DNA from: Planctomycetota bacterium
GTDB lineage: Bacteria > Planctomycetota > Phycisphaerae > Phycisphaerales > UBA1924
DNA length: 64,000 nucleotides
Assembly: GCA_023432465.1 (NCBI GenBank)
Contig: JAEYUO010000004.1
Location: forward strand, 22,457 to 86,456
Direction of reading: 5' to 3'
Position 1 is the stretch's first letter, and each line of letters begins with the position of its first letter. Of this stretch, positions 35,981 through 44,714 are shown piece after piece. A program made the translations under genes and the position numbers. Below the pieces are notes generated by a model. That model saw nothing but the letters and a program-made list of their open reading frames with translations, made no database searches and had not been told where the DNA came from.

Positions 35981-36210
35981 CCGAACGGCACGCCCTTCGC
36001 CCGTCGAGCAGTCCCCCCGCAATGCACGGGGTGCGCGTTCTTTCGTGCATGCTGCAAGGTTTCCTTCCCCCGCGGGAACTCTCCTGAGACAGCGCGTCCT
36101 CCACTTCTCAACTTCGAGTGGGTGGAGAGAGCGACACCCGTCTGAGAGATCCGGCGTGCCCGGTCCGCGGGCACACCGAGAACAGCCCCCGCCGTTCAAG
36201 GAGAGAGACC

Positions 36211-37263
36211 ATGGAGACTTCGCGCGCCCACCGTTCGATCCCGACCCCCACCTCCGCGTGCGCTCGCCGCGCGCGTCTCGCCTGCTGCGCCGCCCCCGCC
36301 GCCGCGATTCTTCTGGCGCTCACGTCACCCGCCGCGGCCCACCTCGGCTCGATCCGTCCCGCCGATGGCTACCTCATCGCCGGTGTCGGGCCCTTCCCGG
36401 CCGATTGGGTCGATGTCACGTACTACAACGCCGGAGCCTTTGGCGCCAACGCCGGCGGTGGCTCGGTCTCGCTCATCGTGCCCGATAGCGGAAACTGGAG
36501 CCTCCTGAGCCAGGTCGGTGCATTCTTCCCCTCTTCCGCGGCTCGCAATGCCGCCGTCGGCAGCGCACCACCTTATCCAGGTGTCATTCCCCCCGGCACG
36601 CTCCCGGTGTACATGGTCGGCAACCACTTCCCCGGTCGCGGCGGAGACGGCTCGAACCTGGCCTTCCGAAACGACACCCCGCTGGGCACTGGTACCGCAA
36701 AGTACCGCTACCAGCTCGACACCTTCGATACGGGCGGTCCAGTGCCGTCCTCTGTCACCGCGGGGACGGTCTCGATGCAGATGTACTTCTGCCCCAACCC
36801 CGGCGATACGCCCAACCCTGGTACGCCGCGTCAGGACAAGTTCACCCTCAGCCTGCTCGATGCCGTCGGAAACGTCGGTCTGCAGTGGGGGTATGCCCGA
36901 GACAACGAGGTCACCTGGCGAGACAGCGCTAGCAGCAACTGGAACTACACCGGCATCTTCGCCGACGCAACGGACTGGGACGGGATCAAGATCGATATCG
37001 ACCTCGACAACGACACCTTCCAGCTCGACTACTACATCGTCTCAACGAACACCTGGCAGACCCTCGCCCCGGCGGGCACCGCGCTGGGTGCATCGATGTC
37101 CAACTTCACCACCCTTGACTGGGAGCTGGTCGACGGTCTGTTCAGCGGCACAGGCGGGAAGAACTACTTCGACGACTTCACGTTCAACATTCCCGCTCCC
37201 TCTTCCGGTGCCCTCGCGGTCCTCGGGCTCGCCTTCGCCGCCCGCCGCCGCCGGCAGAACTAA
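36211..37263 (+). CDS. Exported protein with PEP-CTERM-like sorting tail
   Basis: 350 residues from the ATG at 36211, preceded by AAGGAGAGAG. A long signal peptide (to about AAAHLGS) is followed by a beta-rich domain of unknown family (WDGIKIDIDLDNDTFQLDYY; NYFDDFTFN). The C terminus has the sorting-signal layout: IPAPSSGALAVLGLAFA then the basic RRRRQN. In PEP-CTERM systems this tail is processed by an exosortase; no exosortase is in the window. It is the last host gene before the element and has a strong terminator. Confidence 0.8.
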   Translation: METSRAHRSIPTPTSACARRARLACCAAPAAAILLALTSPAAAHLGSIRPADGYLIAGVGPFPADWVDVTYYNAGAFGANAGGGSVSLIVPDSGNWSLLSQVGAFFPSSAARNAAVGSAPPYPGVIPPGTLPVYMVGNHFPGRGGDGSNLAFRNDTPLGTGTAKYRYQLDTFDTGGPVPSSVTAGTVSMQMYFCPNPGDTPNPGTPRQDKFTLSLLDAVGNVGLQWGYARDNEVTWRDSASSNWNYTGIFADATDWDGIKIDIDLDNDTFQLDYYIVSTNTWQTLAPAGTALGASMSNFTTLDWELVDGLFSGTGGKNYFDDFTFNIPAPSSGALAVLGLAFAARRRRQN

Positions 37264-37311
37264 CCCGCCCCACCCTTCGCGGGCAGCTACCTGCAACCCG
37301 ACACGCCAAAG

Positions 37312-37348
37312 CACGCCGCGGGACCACACGCCTCGCGGCGTGTTTGTT
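37312..37348 (+). terminator. Rho-independent terminator of the PEP-CTERM-like gene
   Basis: A perfect 9-bp stem, CACGCCGCG / CGCGGCGTG, with a 13-nt loop, followed directly by TTTGTT. It lies 49 bp after the stop codon and ends 29 bp before the left attachment repeat. Confidence 0.8.
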
Positions 37349-37376
37349 GGCCCATCCAAAAACCCCCCTCAGCCAA

Positions 37377-37401
37377 TGCGGGCGACAGGAATCGAACCTG
37401 C
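37377..37401 (-). repeat. Left attachment site (attL-like), copy of tRNA-Leu 3' end
   Basis: 25 bp identical to 63901-63925, covering the discriminator base, acceptor 3' strand and most of the T-arm of tRNA-Leu(UAG). No matching tRNA 5' half can be found next to it, so it is a displaced tail and not a gene. Confidence 0.85.
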
Positions 37402-37459
37402 CTAACCCTGCGCGCAAGTACGTGAAACGCAAAGCCTTATGGGGACCCTGTTCAAGGTA

Positions 37460-37478
37460 GTGCCACCCTGGGTGCCAA
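37460..37478 (+). promoter_or_regulatory. Candidate left integrase arm-type sites
   Basis: Two GTGCC motifs 12 bp apart (starts 37460 and 37472), the second extended to GTGCCAA, lie 59 bp inside the left repeat. The same motif pair with the same 12-bp period lies inside the right end. Tyrosine integrases bind repeated arm sites of this kind. Inference from symmetry between the ends. Confidence 0.4.
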
Positions 37479-37529
37479 CGACGGGACATGCCGAGTCACC
37501 GTGGGACAGTTCGTGCCGGACGAGCAGGT

Positions 37530-38594
37530 TTACCGCCGTCGTCGACGCATCGACGCCATTCGAGCGATCACCAACAGCCCGACGCCTCCGGGCGCGGGGA
37601 TGCTGTAGACGCGAATCCCCAGGGGAGTCGAGACGGCGAGTTGCTGCCCGTCGTCGCTGATCGACATGTAACCCTCACCGAAGGCGAGAGAAACGATCAT
37701 GTTCTCACCGACCGGGAACGTCGACACCACGGACCAATCCGAGGTTCGATACTCGACGATCTGATCGGTCAGCCGATTCGTCAGATAGAGCACATCGCGT
37801 AGTGGATCAAACACGTACCCCGTGCTGGCTGGCAGAGTTGCAACAATGCCGAATGCCGAGTCATAGATCCTCGTCCCGGCTATCGAGTGCCCCAGCGCGA
37901 ACAGCGCTCCATCGCGACTCACCGCGAGCGGCGCGTTCCCCAAGAAGTCGTTTGATTGACCAATAGCGGAAAACACATCCGTTGAGGTATCGTAATTCCA
38001 CAGGTTCCCTGGGGTGGTTTCGGCTTCAGCCAGCACCATCCGCGACCGGTCTGCCGATCGGTAAAGCCGCGAGCGATTACGAATCCAGTTCACCCCTTGT
38101 CTAACGGTGAGCGTGTTGTTGGCGACATCAATCTGCCTGCGGACGGTATTGCCTGATCCTGCAAATGAGGATGTAATGAACCCTGTGGCGTTCGAGACGA
38201 TCGCGACATCCCACGAGTGGGTCTCCTGTGGGTACTGAGGTGTGTACATCAAGCTCGAAACTGTGCCTGTCGCAAAGTCCAGCCGCCGCAGCACTCCCTG
38301 ACCGCCGATCATGACTCGATCGGTGACGAAGGCGGTGGTTCCGTCGGGCGTGAGATCGATTCCGTTAAGAGAAACACCCACGGGGATCGGATCAAGCAGC
38401 GATCCGGTGACCACACTGAATCTCTGCAAGCCTCCGCCAGAGCCTGTGAAGTACAGCGTACTCCCGTCTGGGCTGAACACGTGGTCGCGGCGGGTTGCAT
38501 CCGGAATGAGCGTGCCTTGACCGCACACTCTGTACGTGAAGGCCAACAGACCCACCACCGCGACCGTCTTCGTCCACCACGCGCGCGCAACCAT
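37530..38594 (-). CDS. Exported beta-propeller-like protein with PEP-CTERM-like tail
   Basis: 354 residues from the ATG at 38594, giving a signal peptide (MVARAWWTKTVAVVGLLAFT, cleaved near CGQG). The body has WD/NHL-like beta-propeller repeats (HVFSPDGSTLYFTGSGGGLQ; GIDLTPDGTTAFVTDRVMI; MSISDDGQQLAVSTPLGIRV). The tail is IPAPGGVGLLVIARMAS then RRRRR, the same tripartite type as the host protein at 36211-37263. It lies 128 bp inside the left element boundary. Either it is element cargo or the boundary marks an older insertion; its style fits the host lineage. Function unknown. Confidence 0.8.
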   Translation of the reverse strand: MVARAWWTKTVAVVGLLAFTYRVCGQGTLIPDATRRDHVFSPDGSTLYFTGSGGGLQRFSVVTGSLLDPIPVGVSLNGIDLTPDGTTAFVTDRVMIGGQGVLRRLDFATGTVSSLMYTPQYPQETHSWDVAIVSNATGFITSSFAGSGNTVRRQIDVANNTLTVRQGVNWIRNRSRLYRSADRSRMVLAEAETTPGNLWNYDTSTDVFSAIGQSNDFLGNAPLAVSRDGALFALGHSIAGTRIYDSAFGIVATLPASTGYVFDPLRDVLYLTNRLTDQIVEYRTSDWSVVSTFPVGENMIVSLAFGEGYMSISDDGQQLAVSTPLGIRVYSIPAPGGVGLLVIARMASMRRRRR

Positions 38595-38875
38595 GCAGTC
38601 CCTCTCTCTGCCAGCCACCTCCCAGTGGTTGGCTCTCTGGTTCCCCGTGCCGAGAGCCTACCGGCCGGTTCTCGCGGCAACAAGCAATTTTGGGACAAGT
38701 AACTGGGTGATCAGCACTTCGACGCACTGCCGCCCGCAGTCCGGGCCGGGTTCGAGGCGATGGAGGACGCATCGGATGTCCGATAGGCTGGCGGCACGGC
38801 GCTTTCCCCTTGTGCTCGGCCGCCGATGCGATATGCTGGCGAGCGGCGCGGCTTTGCCGTGCCGGGAGAGAGAGA

Positions 38876-40432
38876 TTGATACGGAAACCACTCTGGTTGG
38901 GCTGTCTTATCGCGTGCGCGAGGGTTCTGGTCCCGGCGTCATCTGCGCATGCCCAAGGTGCATTCGATGTTGAGACCGTCCTACTCAGCGGGTCACCGGC
39001 ACCGGGAACACCGCCCGGAGTGGTTTTTGGAAGTATCGGGACGGTGTGTATCGACAACTCTGGCCGCATGGTCTTCGGCACCTCGACTTCCGCATTTGGC
39101 ACCGAACCCATCCGCCAGCGACTCTACATGATGTCGGAGGGCTCGCTCGGACTGCTTGCCTCTTCGGGGGACCTGATCGCGAATCATCCTTCGTTTCGTT
39201 ACGCGAGCTTTGAGCGTCCCACAATCAACGACGACGGAACGCTGGCGTTCGTCAGTGAAACCACCACGCCTGCTCAGACCGCCGTTGTGACGGGACAGCC
39301 CGGGGCTTTCCAGTTGACCGCCCTGCGCGGTCCTGACCCGAACCCTGTCCCGGGCTACCCCAGCGGGCTTGGTTTGATCGCCCGTCCAGCCCCCCTCTCG
39401 AACGCTGGAGCCGTTGCCTTTACAGAGGGAGGAGTCAGTCGATCGGTTTGGTTCGGTGCGCCCGGCGCGCTTCAGAGAGTCTTTGGCGACAGTGACCCGA
39501 TTCCGGGTCAATCGGCAACGGCATCGAGCGTGGCAGGGGCCGGGGTGTACGGCAACACCGGCGTGCTGATCAGGGGGCTGGTGGGCAGCCAATCAGGAGC
39601 CCCGAGGTTTGCCGCGCTGGCGACTCCTCAGGGCCTAACCGTGCTGGCCGGGCCGGGACTCCCCGCCCCCGGAACCACGGGCGTGTTCACCGCCGCCGGA
39701 AACCCTGCGACCTGCAGTTCAAGTGCAATCGCCTTCAGTGCGAGCTATGTGGAGGGCGGCATCCCGCGTTCAGGCGTGTGGCTTGGAACTCCGGGCAACT
39801 TCTCCTTACTTGCACGCAGCGGCGATGCAGCACCGGGAATGACGGGATTCTCGCTCACTTCGTTCGTCACACCGACGCTGACCGAAAGCGGCAGAGGATT
39901 CCTGCGAGCAAGCGCCAGCGATGGTTCGACAACTTCCTTCGGCGTGTGGGATATTCAAGAAGATGAGTTGCAGCTCGCGTTCCGAGGAGGCAGCCAGATC
40001 GAGAACCTACCGACGGGCAACACCCTGCACTCGGTCAATGCTGATGGTGCCATTGCGGTCAACGAAGCCGGACAGATGGAGTTTCTTGGCACTGTTAGGA
40101 CCGGCCCTACAACCCAGCAGTTTGGGCTCTTGGCATACGACCCTTCGCTCGGCCTGATGTCTGTGGCAAGGATCGGTGAGACCTTTCAGGTCGGACCGGG
40201 AGACACACGCACGATCTCGGCAATTCACACGCTGCTACCAGATGTGCTCGGTGCCGGGTTGGGTGGGGACGACGGACTGGGCCGGTATCTCACAGACGAT
40301 GGCCGTCTGGTGTTTACGTTAGACTTCGCCGACCAGTCCAGTGGCATATTCAGCACGATCATTCCCGCACCGTCCTCCGCGGTCGCGGGGTGCGTCTGGG
40401 GCTTGCTCGCATGGCGTCGCACGCGGAAGTGA
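38876..40432 (+). CDS. Exported repeat protein with PEP-CTERM-like tail
   Basis: 518 residues from a TTG at 38876 preceded by GGGAGAGAG. That start gives a signal peptide (LIRKPLWLGCLIACARVLVP, cleaved after SSAHAQ). The body has repeats with the pattern 'SGD..PG..G' and 'N.AG.VAF' (ARSGDAAPGMTGFSLTSF; LSNAGAVAFTEGGVSRSVWF; VNEAGQMEFLGTV), a family common in planctomycetes. The tail IPAPSSAVAGCVWGLLAW then RRTRK resembles a sorting signal. It is divergent from the previous gene, with 281 bp between starts. Function unknown. Confidence 0.8.
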   Translation: MIRKPLWLGCLIACARVLVPASSAHAQGAFDVETVLLSGSPAPGTPPGVVFGSIGTVCIDNSGRMVFGTSTSAFGTEPIRQRLYMMSEGSLGLLASSGDLIANHPSFRYASFERPTINDDGTLAFVSETTTPAQTAVVTGQPGAFQLTALRGPDPNPVPGYPSGLGLIARPAPLSNAGAVAFTEGGVSRSVWFGAPGALQRVFGDSDPIPGQSATASSVAGAGVYGNTGVLIRGLVGSQSGAPRFAALATPQGLTVLAGPGLPAPGTTGVFTAAGNPATCSSSAIAFSASYVEGGIPRSGVWLGTPGNFSLLARSGDAAPGMTGFSLTSFVTPTLTESGRGFLRASASDGSTTSFGVWDIQEDELQLAFRGGSQIENLPTGNTLHSVNADGAIAVNEAGQMEFLGTVRTGPTTQQFGLLAYDPSLGLMSVARIGETFQVGPGDTRTISAIHTLLPDVLGAGLGGDDGLGRYLTDDGRLVFTLDFADQSSGIFSTIIPAPSSAVAGCVWGLLAWRRTRK

Positions 40433-40597
40433 ACGCATGACGGAGCGCAGTCAGCTGCGGCAGCCAGCACGGTTGGCCCCGCCTGAACGACGCCGACTTC
40501 CGCGCCCGCCAGTTGGGCAAAACGCCGTACTCCATGGACCCAGTGGCAGGCACGGAGAACGGCAGCCCTTCTCAGATCGCGAGTGACAGGAACTTGC

Positions 40598-40960
40598 ATG
40601 ACCGTCTTCCTCAACAACTCCCGCCGCCGCGACCACGTCAAGATTTACAACAGCGTTGATGCGTTCTTCGATCTGGCGACCGAAGGCATGCAGGCCACAA
40701 AGGCCGTGGGGCTGGAGCCCGGCACGGAGTGCGTCGTGGCCACCCCGGTGGGCGACTACGAGATCCGGTTCACGTGGTTCGCCTTCTCGCACGAAGCGAC
40801 CATGCCCGACGACCTCGGGGAACAGTGCCGGGTCTTCTTCGGAAAGCGGCTGAGGTCCGAGACGATGCCCAAGTCCAAGGCGGTCATCACGGAGCCCTAC
40901 GACGTGTTCTTCACCGGGGCCGGTGGGTTCAAACGGCTGTCGGTGATCCCCGCTGAGTGA
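40598..40960 (+). CDS. Hypothetical small protein
   Basis: 120 residues from the ATG at 40598; a GTG at 40583 would add five. It reads as a compact alpha/beta protein (EPGTECVVATPVGDYEIRFT; YDVFFTGAGGFKRLSVIPAE). The charged MPDDLGEQCRVFFGKRLRSE stretch is in the middle. No family is recognised. The next gene starts 10 bp after its stop, so they form an operon. The 165 bp upstream hold an open frame that reads like a decayed protein remnant (LNDADFRARQLGKTPYSMDP), not annotated as a gene. Confidence 0.6.
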   Translation: MTVFLNNSRRRDHVKIYNSVDAFFDLATEGMQATKAVGLEPGTECVVATPVGDYEIRFTWFAFSHEATMPDDLGEQCRVFFGKRLRSETMPKSKAVITEPYDVFFTGAGGFKRLSVIPAE

Positions 40961-40970
40961 GAGGAAGCGT

Positions 40971-41317
40971 ATGACCTTCCGTGTCACATGCGCCGACCGC
41001 GACACCGGGGGTGAGTACACCGTGGACCTCGACGCTCCGACAGGCGCCAAGCTGTCCGCATGGCGGCCGCCCAAGGCCACCTTGCCTCTACGGCCGAGTC
41101 GATCCCGGAACCCACTCCCGGCGATCTCACCGCTCACGGCATCTTGCGCGCCATCCATGACGAGCAGATGCACACTCGCATAGCTGTTCAGCGCATCGCC
41201 AAGTCCCGCTTGATCCGGGCTCCCATCACCACCATCGCGGTCTCGATCATCGTTGCCATGATCCTGTGGGGCGTGCTCTGCTTCCTGCTGTTCCTGGCGT
41301 TCGGGGTCTGCTGGTAG
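40971..41317 (+). pseudogene. Frameshifted gene for a small membrane protein
   Basis: The first frame begins with the ATG at 40971 and encodes MTFRVTCADRDTGGEYTVDL; a second frame, open through 41060, continues with RRQAVRMAAAQGHLAST and ends in a single TM helix (TTIAVSIIVAMILWGVLCFL) at 41317. The first part resembles the start of small proteins that read V.C.D..TG....v.a.t..eAv..A...G.L, whose second half is what the other frame supplies. So one gene appears to be split by a frameshift near 41040-41055. Whether it is a real mutation or a sequencing error cannot be told. The protein would be about 115 residues with a C-terminal anchor. Confidence 0.6.
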
Positions 41318-41389
41318 GGGCTGGGGATGGCGGCGGCGAGTCCCGACCGAACGCGCAGACATTAACTTCGACCACCGTTGTCGGTTCAG

Positions 41390-42637
41390 TCATGAACGAG
41401 TGGGAAAGTCCGCCCTCTGCAACATGAGCATAGCGAAAGATGCGGCGGTTGCGGCTGCACGAGGTCTGTCGTTTCGCGCCGTCTTTCCCATCGCGAAATC
41501 CGAAATGCCCCGGATGACAATCGCTCGACGAGCATGTGGCTGATTAAACGCGGCCTCCATGAGTCCAGCGCCCTCCATCTCTACGGCGTCGAGCTTTCGA
41601 TTGAGCGCCTTAATCGCGCTACGAGCCTGAGTCGCGTCCACAACGGCATCACCCGATGCGATGTCACCTGCTATAGCTTTGGGCACACGCTTCTTGCTTC
41701 TTGCTCCGATCGAGTGCCGCGACTGCCAAGCGGAATAGGCGGTTGCATCGGCCACGATCCGGTTTGCACAGTTGAGCAACGATCGGTCTGCGGGGTAGCC
41801 CTTTGGGGCGAACGCGGTACTCCCCGCCTTTAGCTTCCGGCGAGTATCGTAATGGACAATTTGTCGGGAATACACGACATCTCCAAGTTCCAACCCGTCT
41901 CCCAGTGCACCAGCAATGCCAACAAACATCAGTGCTCCGGGATCGAAATTCGCGATCGCCCGTTCAGTCAATTGGGCCGCATTGACGTTTCCCATGTCAC
42001 TCAAGCACGCCGTGACAATGCGCCGTGTGCCGCCTTCATACGGCACATTCCAAACCTCGAATGTGTCAGGTTGTCCGTCCGTGCCGATGAGGCTAGCTGG
42101 TGGTTGCAGAGATGTGATCTCCGAGCGAAGCGCGCGATACTCCGGCACCTGTAATGCACAAAGGATCGCGCAGTCAAACTGTCCTGACGGCACAGCGTCC
42201 AGACCCTGTCCATGCTTGACAGACGATATCGCCAAGTTCTCCCGCGAGTAACCATTCGCGCTTTCAACGATTCGAACGCTAAAGGTCTTCGATACGGCGT
42301 TCAAAAAGGGGCCGTCAGCCATCATCGTTTGAACGAGTCGAATAGTGACTTGTTCGCCCTTCGCACCAGTGGCCTTTACTTCATATCCATTGGGAATGGG
42401 AACGATCTCGATGCCGAAGCAACCGAGTGCGCCGCCGACAACTTTGAGCGTTAGCCCGAACCGATCGCTGGCGAGTCTCTGAAGCTCAGTGAGACGGCGC
42501 TTAAGGTCACTTGGAGGGGTACCAAATGCAATGAATCTAATTCGTGGCCATCCGGGCGGAGACGGAGGCGCGGAAGTCGCTACCCCCGCGAGAAGTGCTT
42601 CACAAACCTCATCGAGTTTGTCAATGTCCGTTGGCAT
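41390..42637 (-). CDS. Two-domain protein with C-terminal nucleoside-phosphorylase fold
   Basis: 415 residues from the ATG at 42637, with GAGGAGG 5-11 bp upstream; a longer frame adds 27 residues. Residues 1-150 are an unrecognised domain (RIRFIAFGTPPSDLKRRLTE; GCFGIEIVPIPNGYEVKATG). Residues 154-415 match the MTA/SAH-nucleosidase and purine-nucleoside-phosphorylase superfamily: CAILCALQVPEYRAL, MFVGIAGALGDGLELGDVV, DAVEMEGAGLMEAA (ribose site) and IVIRGISDFAMGK (catalytic Asp region). In several immune systems such domains act as effectors that cleave ATP or adenosine; the N-terminal domain could sense a signal. The gene is visibly more A/T-rich than its neighbours, a sign of transfer. Metabolic role is the alternative. 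Confidence 0.75.
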   Translation of the reverse strand: MPTDIDKLDEVCEALLAGVATSAPPSPPGWPRIRFIAFGTPPSDLKRRLTELQRLASDRFGLTLKVVGGALGCFGIEIVPIPNGYEVKATGAKGEQVTIRLVQTMMADGPFLNAVSKTFSVRIVESANGYSRENLAISSVKHGQGLDAVPSGQFDCAILCALQVPEYRALRSEITSLQPPASLIGTDGQPDTFEVWNVPYEGGTRRIVTACLSDMGNVNAAQLTERAIANFDPGALMFVGIAGALGDGLELGDVVYSRQIVHYDTRRKLKAGSTAFAPKGYPADRSLLNCANRIVADATAYSAWQSRHSIGARSKKRVPKAIAGDIASGDAVVDATQARSAIKALNRKLDAVEMEGAGLMEAAFNQPHARRAIVIRGISDFAMGKTARNDRPRAAATAASFAMLMLQRADFPTRS

Positions 42638-42981
42638 GAAGTACCTCCTCGGGCCACGTCTCTCGGATTGAGAGTTCACTCGGTACGTTAAACTTTGACA
42701 CGGCTTGAGATGTCGCATCCGCGAGCTACGTTCCGTAGCCGTTCCAAGTGCAGCCGGAGTGTAACAGATGCCTTCGACGGTTCCGAGTCCGCTTACTACG
42801 CTCGCTTGCTAACACGTGCCGAACATGCTCGGCTGACAGGGTGAGCCTGAAAATGGCAACTTCCGCTATCCATAAGTCATGTCTATCGGAGTAGCCATAA
42901 CACATAGACAGCGTCTATGATTCCCCGGACACCTTGACCGGAGACCTTCAGCACGCCCTCGGGTGGGCACGGGGAACAGAC
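42638..42981. other. A/T-richer intergenic region with a perfect dyad
   Basis: This 344-bp stretch between two divergent genes holds no credible coding frame. It shares the lower GC of the nucleoside-phosphorylase-fold gene and contains the 17-bp dyad CATAGAC-AGC-GTCTATG at 42903-42919. Confidence 0.5.
42903..42919. promoter_or_regulatory. Perfect 17-bp inverted repeat upstream of the methylase
   Basis: CATAGAC and GTCTATG arms flank AGC, 63 bp before the methylase start. A related half-site (ATGTCTATCGG) occurs about 35 bp upstream. Possible operator; the binding protein is unknown. Confidence 0.4.
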
Positions 42982-44313
42982 ATGTTGATCGAGATGCGAG
43001 CCGTGGGCGCGGTGCGCCCCTACGAGACCAACCCCCGCCGCAACGACGGGGCGGTGGAGGCGGTGGCGAAATCCATCCGCGAGTACGGGTTCCGCCAGCC
43101 CATCGTGGTTGACAAGGACGGCGTGATCGTCGTCGGGCACACGCGGCTCAAGGCGGCGCTCACGCTGGGGCTGGAGGAGGTCCCGGTGCACGTGGCGACC
43201 GAGCTGACCCCGGAGCAGGCGCGGGCGTACCGCATCGCGGACAACCAGACGGGCTCGATCGCGGAGTGGGACCCCGATCTGCTGTGTGATGAGCTCGCCG
43301 CGCTTAAGGCCGTGGACTACGACCTGTCGCTGCTGGGGTGGAGCGATGCGGAGCTCGACGAGCGGCTCGCGCCCAAGGGCAACGAGGGGCTGGTCGACCC
43401 CGATGATGTGCCCGCGCCGCCCGATGCGGCGACGACGCAGCCCGGTGACCTGATCATCCTGGGCAGCCACCGGCTTCTCTGCGGCGATAGCGGGAGCGCC
43501 AGTGACCTCGACCGTCTGCTCGACGGCAAGCCCATCCACCTCTGCAACACGGATCCGCCGTACAACGTGAAGGTCGAGCCGAGGTCCAACAACGCGATCG
43601 CGGCGGGGCTGAGTTCGTTCTCGGCGGCGCAGCGCAAAGACGGCAGCGCGGGGGACCAGCAGGCGGCGGACCTCAACCGCTACCCCGAGAAGGCCAAGCC
43701 GACGGGCAAGAAGCTCCGCGCCAAGGACCGGCCGCTGGCCAACGACTTCGTGACCGATGAGGCGTTCGACATCATGCTCGACGCGTGGTTCGGGAACATC
43801 GCGCGGGTGCTGATCCCCGGCGGCGGCTTCTACGTCTGGGGCGGGTACGCCAACGTGGGGAACTACCCGCCGGTGTTCAAGAAGCACGGGCTGTACTTCT
43901 CGCAGGCGATCATCTGGGACAAGCAGCACCCGGTGCTGACGCGCAAGGACTTCATGGGTGCGCACGAGTGGTGTTTTTATGGATGGCGCGAGGGCGCAGC
44001 GCACCGCTTCTTCGGTCCGGCGAACGTGCCGGACCTGTGGCACATCAAGAAGGTCAACCCGCAGAGCATGATCCACCTGACCGAGAAGCCGGTGGAGCTG
44101 GCCAAGCGCGCCATCGAGTACTCCAGCAAGCCCGGCGAGCACGTGCTGGACCTCTTCGGGGGATCGGGCTCGACGCTCATCGCCGCGGAGATGACCGGGC
44201 GGCGGGCGTTCCTGATGGAGCTCGACCCGCTCTACTGCGATGTCATTGTGCAGCGGTGGGAGGCGTTCACGGGCAAGACAGCGGAACGACTCGCGGCGAA
44301 GGTGCCATCGTGA
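42982..44313 (+). CDS. ParB-domain / DNA modification methylase fusion
   Basis: 443 residues from the ATG at 42982; a TTG at 42934 is also possible. Residues 1-95 form a ParB/Srx-like domain (YETNPRRNDGAVEAVAKSIR; VVGHTRLKAALTLGLEEVPV). The methyltransferase part has DPPY (motif IV, about residue 191) ahead of FGGSGST (motif I, about residue 392), the order of beta-class N4-cytosine or N6-adenine methylases. LTEKPVELAKRAI is also typical. Such fusions are common in phages and integrated elements, where they protect or mark DNA without a cognate nuclease. No restriction gene is adjacent, so it is probably an orphan methylase. The recognition sequence is unknown. Confidence 0.9.
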   Translation: MLIEMRAVGAVRPYETNPRRNDGAVEAVAKSIREYGFRQPIVVDKDGVIVVGHTRLKAALTLGLEEVPVHVATELTPEQARAYRIADNQTGSIAEWDPDLLCDELAALKAVDYDLSLLGWSDAELDERLAPKGNEGLVDPDDVPAPPDAATTQPGDLIILGSHRLLCGDSGSASDLDRLLDGKPIHLCNTDPPYNVKVEPRSNNAIAAGLSSFSAAQRKDGSAGDQQAADLNRYPEKAKPTGKKLRAKDRPLANDFVTDEAFDIMLDAWFGNIARVLIPGGGFYVWGGYANVGNYPPVFKKHGLYFSQAIIWDKQHPVLTRKDFMGAHEWCFYGWREGAAHRFFGPANVPDLWHIKKVNPQSMIHLTEKPVELAKRAIEYSSKPGEHVLDLFGGSGSTLIAAEMTGRRAFLMELDPLYCDVIVQRWEAFTGKTAERLAAKVPS

Positions 44314-44321
44314 TTGGGACC

Positions 44322-44708
44322 TCAACTCACTGCGTGCCTCTTCAGGAAGACGGCGATGTTCGGCTTGTCGATCTGGCCTTGGGCAACGGCGAGCACATGG
44401 TCAACCAGCTCGTTGTCATCGACCCCGATCTCGATCCCGTTGAGATCGAGGAACACCAGCGCGGCGGCGGTGCCGGTTCGCTTGTTCCCATCGACGAACG
44501 GATGGTTCTGAATGATGTGGAACAGGTACGCGGCCGCCATCTCGAACAGGCCCTCGTGGAGAACCTGCCCGTCGAAGGTCGCGCGCGGAGTGTCCACGGC
44601 GGAGGCAAGCAATCCGGGATCACGAAGCCCCGGGCTGCCGCCGAACTGCTCGATCTGGTCTTCGTGGATACGGAGAACCTCTTCGATGCGAAGGAAGTAC
44701 GGCTGCAT
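44322..44708 (-). CDS. Doc-type Fic-fold toxin (death on curing)
   Basis: 128 residues. The Fic core motif HPFVDGNKRTG begins at His69, with the Doc-type N terminus (LRIHEDQIEQFGGSPGLRDP) and helix AAAYLFHIIQN before it. Doc kinases phosphorylate EF-Tu and stop translation; chemistry is inferred from the family. The upstream gene for an AbrB/MazE-type antitoxin ends 6 bp before its start, the standard antitoxin-first order. The pair probably stabilises the element. It is convergent with the methylase, whose stop is 8 bp away. Confidence 0.92.
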   Translation of the reverse strand: MQPYFLRIEEVLRIHEDQIEQFGGSPGLRDPGLLASAVDTPRATFDGQVLHEGLFEMAAAYLFHIIQNHPFVDGNKRTGTAAALVFLDLNGIEIGVDDNELVDHVLAVAQGQIDKPNIAVFLKRHAVS

Positions 44709-44714
44709 CGGCGA

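Noticed and set aside
37377..37460. A second tRNA gene at the left repeat
   Set aside because: Only the 3' 25 bases match; no 5' acceptor, D-arm or anticodon stem can be found next to them.
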